Shown here in pieces: positions 4,068 through 5,412 of a stretch of DNA of 5,412 bases. The DNA is from Candidatus Saccharibacteria bacterium UBA7683 (GTDB lineage Bacteria > Patescibacteriota > Saccharimonadia > Saccharimonadales > UBA7683). Every line of letters begins with the position of its first letter. Position 1 is the first letter of the stretch. The stretch spans positions 1 through 5,412 of the forward strand of contig DLGX01000047.1 in the NCBI GenBank assembly GCA_002482925.1, given 5' to 3'. Both the position numbers and the translations under genes were made by a program. The notes beneath the pieces were generated by a model. That model searched no databases. It had not been told where the DNA came from and saw only the letters and a list, made by a program, of their open reading frames with translations.

Positions 4068-5412
4068 ACCACAGTGTTAAAAAACGACTAAGCGAACTCA
4101 AGCAACTTCTTAATCAATACAGCTATGAATATTACACGCTTGAAAAACCATCAATTTCTGATGCCGTTTACGATGGCTTAATACAAGAGTTAAAGAAAAT
4201 TGAAGCGCAACACCCTGAATTAATTGCAAGTGATAGCCCAACACAGCGCGTAGGAAACGAACTGCTTGGAGGCTTTAAAAAAGTAACTCACGCCACCAGA
4301 ATGCTCAGTTTGAACGATGTCTTTACTAAAGAAGATGTGCAGGCGTGGGTGAAGCGAATGGACAAACTTCTTCCAGGCACCAAGCATGAATTCTTCGCTG
4401 ATATTAAAATGGATGGCTTGGCCTGCGCGCTTATTTACGAAGACGGGCTTTTAAAAACTGCTGTGACCCGAGGCGACAGTTTCATTGGTGAAGATGTCAC
4501 AGCTAATATAAGAACTATTAAAAATGTACCTCTCAGATTAAGAAGCCAAAAAGGGTTTGAAAAATTTCTCAAAGGTAGAACAGAAGTACGTGGTGAAGTT
4601 GTAATGCTTAAAAAAGAATTTAACGCCCTCAATAAAAAACGTGAAGCACAAGGTTTGCCGTTATTTGCTAACCCTCGTAATTTAGCCGCCGGGACCATTC
4701 GGCAACTCGACCCTAAGCTGGTAGCAGAGCGTCCGCTTTCGTTCAGGGCTTACGATATTCTACGCGAAAACAGTGAAGATGTTCCTACAAATATGTATGC
4801 ATATGAAGCATTGTCTGCACTGAGCATTGTGCGAAACCAAGAAGCGAATGTGTTTAGTAGCCTAAACGATGTAATGAAGTTTGTAGATCATGTGGGCGAA
4901 GTTCGTGAAGCCTTGCCGTTTAATACCGATGGACTTGTTATTAAGGTTAATGACCGTGCATTATTTAAAGAACTAGGCGTGGTTGGGAAACAACCGCGTG
5001 CTGCAGTTGCGTATAAATATGCGGCCGAACAAGCAACAACTGTAGTAAAAGATATCGTAATTAGTATTGGTCGAACAGGTGCTGCCACGCCAGTAGCAGT
5101 GTTTGACCCTGTAGTTGTTGCCGGAAGTACCGTACAACATGCAAGTCTGCATAATGCCGATGAAATCGCCCGAAAAGACATTCGCATAGGTGACACAGTC
5201 GTGATATTTAAGGCTGGTGATATTATTCCTCAGGTAGAATCAGTAATAACAGAACTTCGTCCAAAAAATGCTAAAAAAGTAAACTACGAAGCAGAACTTG
5301 CACGGCAGTATCCGGAACTTGAATTTGAACGCGCTGAAGGCGAAGTTGTGTATAGGGCAAAAGGTTTAACCGCCCCAATAATTCTTAAGCGTGCGGTACG
5401 GCATTACGCCAG
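4064..5412 (+). CDS. ligA: NAD+-dependent DNA ligase LigA, 3' truncated; zinc-finger cysteines absent
   Basis: LigA seals nicks in duplex DNA using NAD+. 449 codons are visible, roughly the first two thirds of a ~670-residue family; the HhH and BRCT domains lie beyond the edge. Domain Ia has 'SDAVYD' (32-37) and 'DSPTQRVG' (57-64). The adenylation domain has the nucleophile motif KMDG with K115 (same number as in E. coli), 'TRGDSFIGED' (135-144), 'EVRGE' (174-178), 'FANPRNLAAGTIRQLD' (201-216), 'DGLVIKVN' with K294, and 'AYKYAAE' with K318. The OB fold follows with 'IGRTGAATPVA' (335-345), 'HNADEI' and 'GDIIPQV' (385-391). These residues suggest an active enzyme. The odd part is the next domain: where other LigA proteins have four zinc-binding cysteines, this one has none, yet flanking sequence ('EGEVVYRAKG' and 'LKRAVRHYA') still aligns. 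The start is fixed by the ATGA overlap and matches the E. coli N-terminal length within about one residue. Confidence 0.96.
   Translation, partial: MNHSVKKRLSELKQLLNQYSYEYYTLEKPSISDAVYDGLIQELKKIEAQHPELIASDSPTQRVGNELLGGFKKVTHATRMLSLNDVFTKEDVQAWVKRMDKLLPGTKHEFFADIKMDGLACALIYEDGLLKTAVTRGDSFIGEDVTANIRTIKNVPLRLRSQKGFEKFLKGRTEVRGEVVMLKKEFNALNKKREAQGLPLFANPRNLAAGTIRQLDPKLVAERPLSFRAYDILRENSEDVPTNMYAYEALSALSIVRNQEANVFSSLNDVMKFVDHVGEVREALPFNTDGLVIKVNDRALFKELGVVGKQPRAAVAYKYAAEQATTVVKDIVISIGRTGAATPVAVFDPVVVAGSTVQHASLHNADEIARKDIRIGDTVVIFKAGDIIPQVESVITELRPKNAKKVNYEAELARQYPELEFERAEGEVVYRAKGLTAPIILKRAVRHYA

Noticed and set aside
4435..5196. Two minus-strand open frames (87 and 102 codons) opposite ligA
   Set aside because: They lie wholly inside the conserved ligA coding sequence and have no recognisable motifs.
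5276..5410. Possible frameshift in ligA explaining the missing cysteines
   Set aside because: The LigA frame continues to align on both sides of the region, and the alternative frames show no CxxC; one of them stops at the TGA within 'GGAACTTGAA'.
1..5412. CRISPR array, insertion sequence, phage or toxin-antitoxin genes
   Set aside because: No regularly spaced direct repeats, transposase or integrase motifs, or terminal inverted repeats were seen. The tRNA genes show no duplicated 3' end that would suggest an integration site.

Overview
The window looks like a piece of a small, AT-rich bacterial chromosome, most likely a Candidatus Saccharibacteria (TM7) / Patescibacteria (CPR) genome. The reasons are the gene set (lemA and htpX next to a lysine-rich membrane protein and ligA), very tight gene packing, a single-pass pilin-like protein of a style common in that group, and divergent versions of universal motifs. 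The lineage call is an inference from family resemblance, not a database result. Standard bacterial code fits: conserved genes run full length with no in-frame TGA, and the TGA at 4065-4067 acts as a stop within an ATGA overlap. This argues against the UGA-glycine CPR groups. All supported genes are on the + strand.

Layout. Positions 1-399 are the 3' part of a DUF1905-YdeI/OmdA-type protein cut by the window edge. Positions 400-772 hold a tRNA cassette: a promoter with a consensus TATAAT, tRNA-Cys(GCA), a 115-nt spacer with two imperfect hairpins and a degenerate direct repeat, tRNA-Leu(UAA), and a strong intrinsic terminator starting at the last base of the tRNA-Leu CCA end. Positions 773-1469 hold a promoter and a 209-residue membrane-anchored protein of unknown function with two extracytoplasmic cysteines. 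From about 1480 to the right edge runs what looks like one transcription unit: promoter, strong Shine-Dalgarno, lemA, htpX, a polytopic membrane protein with a very basic N-terminal tail, and ligA, which is open at the 3' edge. The last three genes are joined by a 0-nt junction and a 4-nt ATGA overlap, which suggests translational coupling.

How the genes may work together. LemA and HtpX are a recurring pair; HtpX is an inner-membrane zinc protease for membrane protein quality control. The third gene could be a membrane partner or simply share the transcript. LigA, the NAD+-dependent DNA ligase essential for replication, is an odd companion and probably rides on the operon.

The observation most worth checking is in LigA. 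Its adenylation core is intact, but the four cysteines that form the zinc finger in typical LigA are all absent although the surrounding alignment continues, and several adenylation-domain motifs depart from the textbook form. No CRISPR array, insertion sequence or phage gene was seen, and nothing here amounts to a clearly new biological system.
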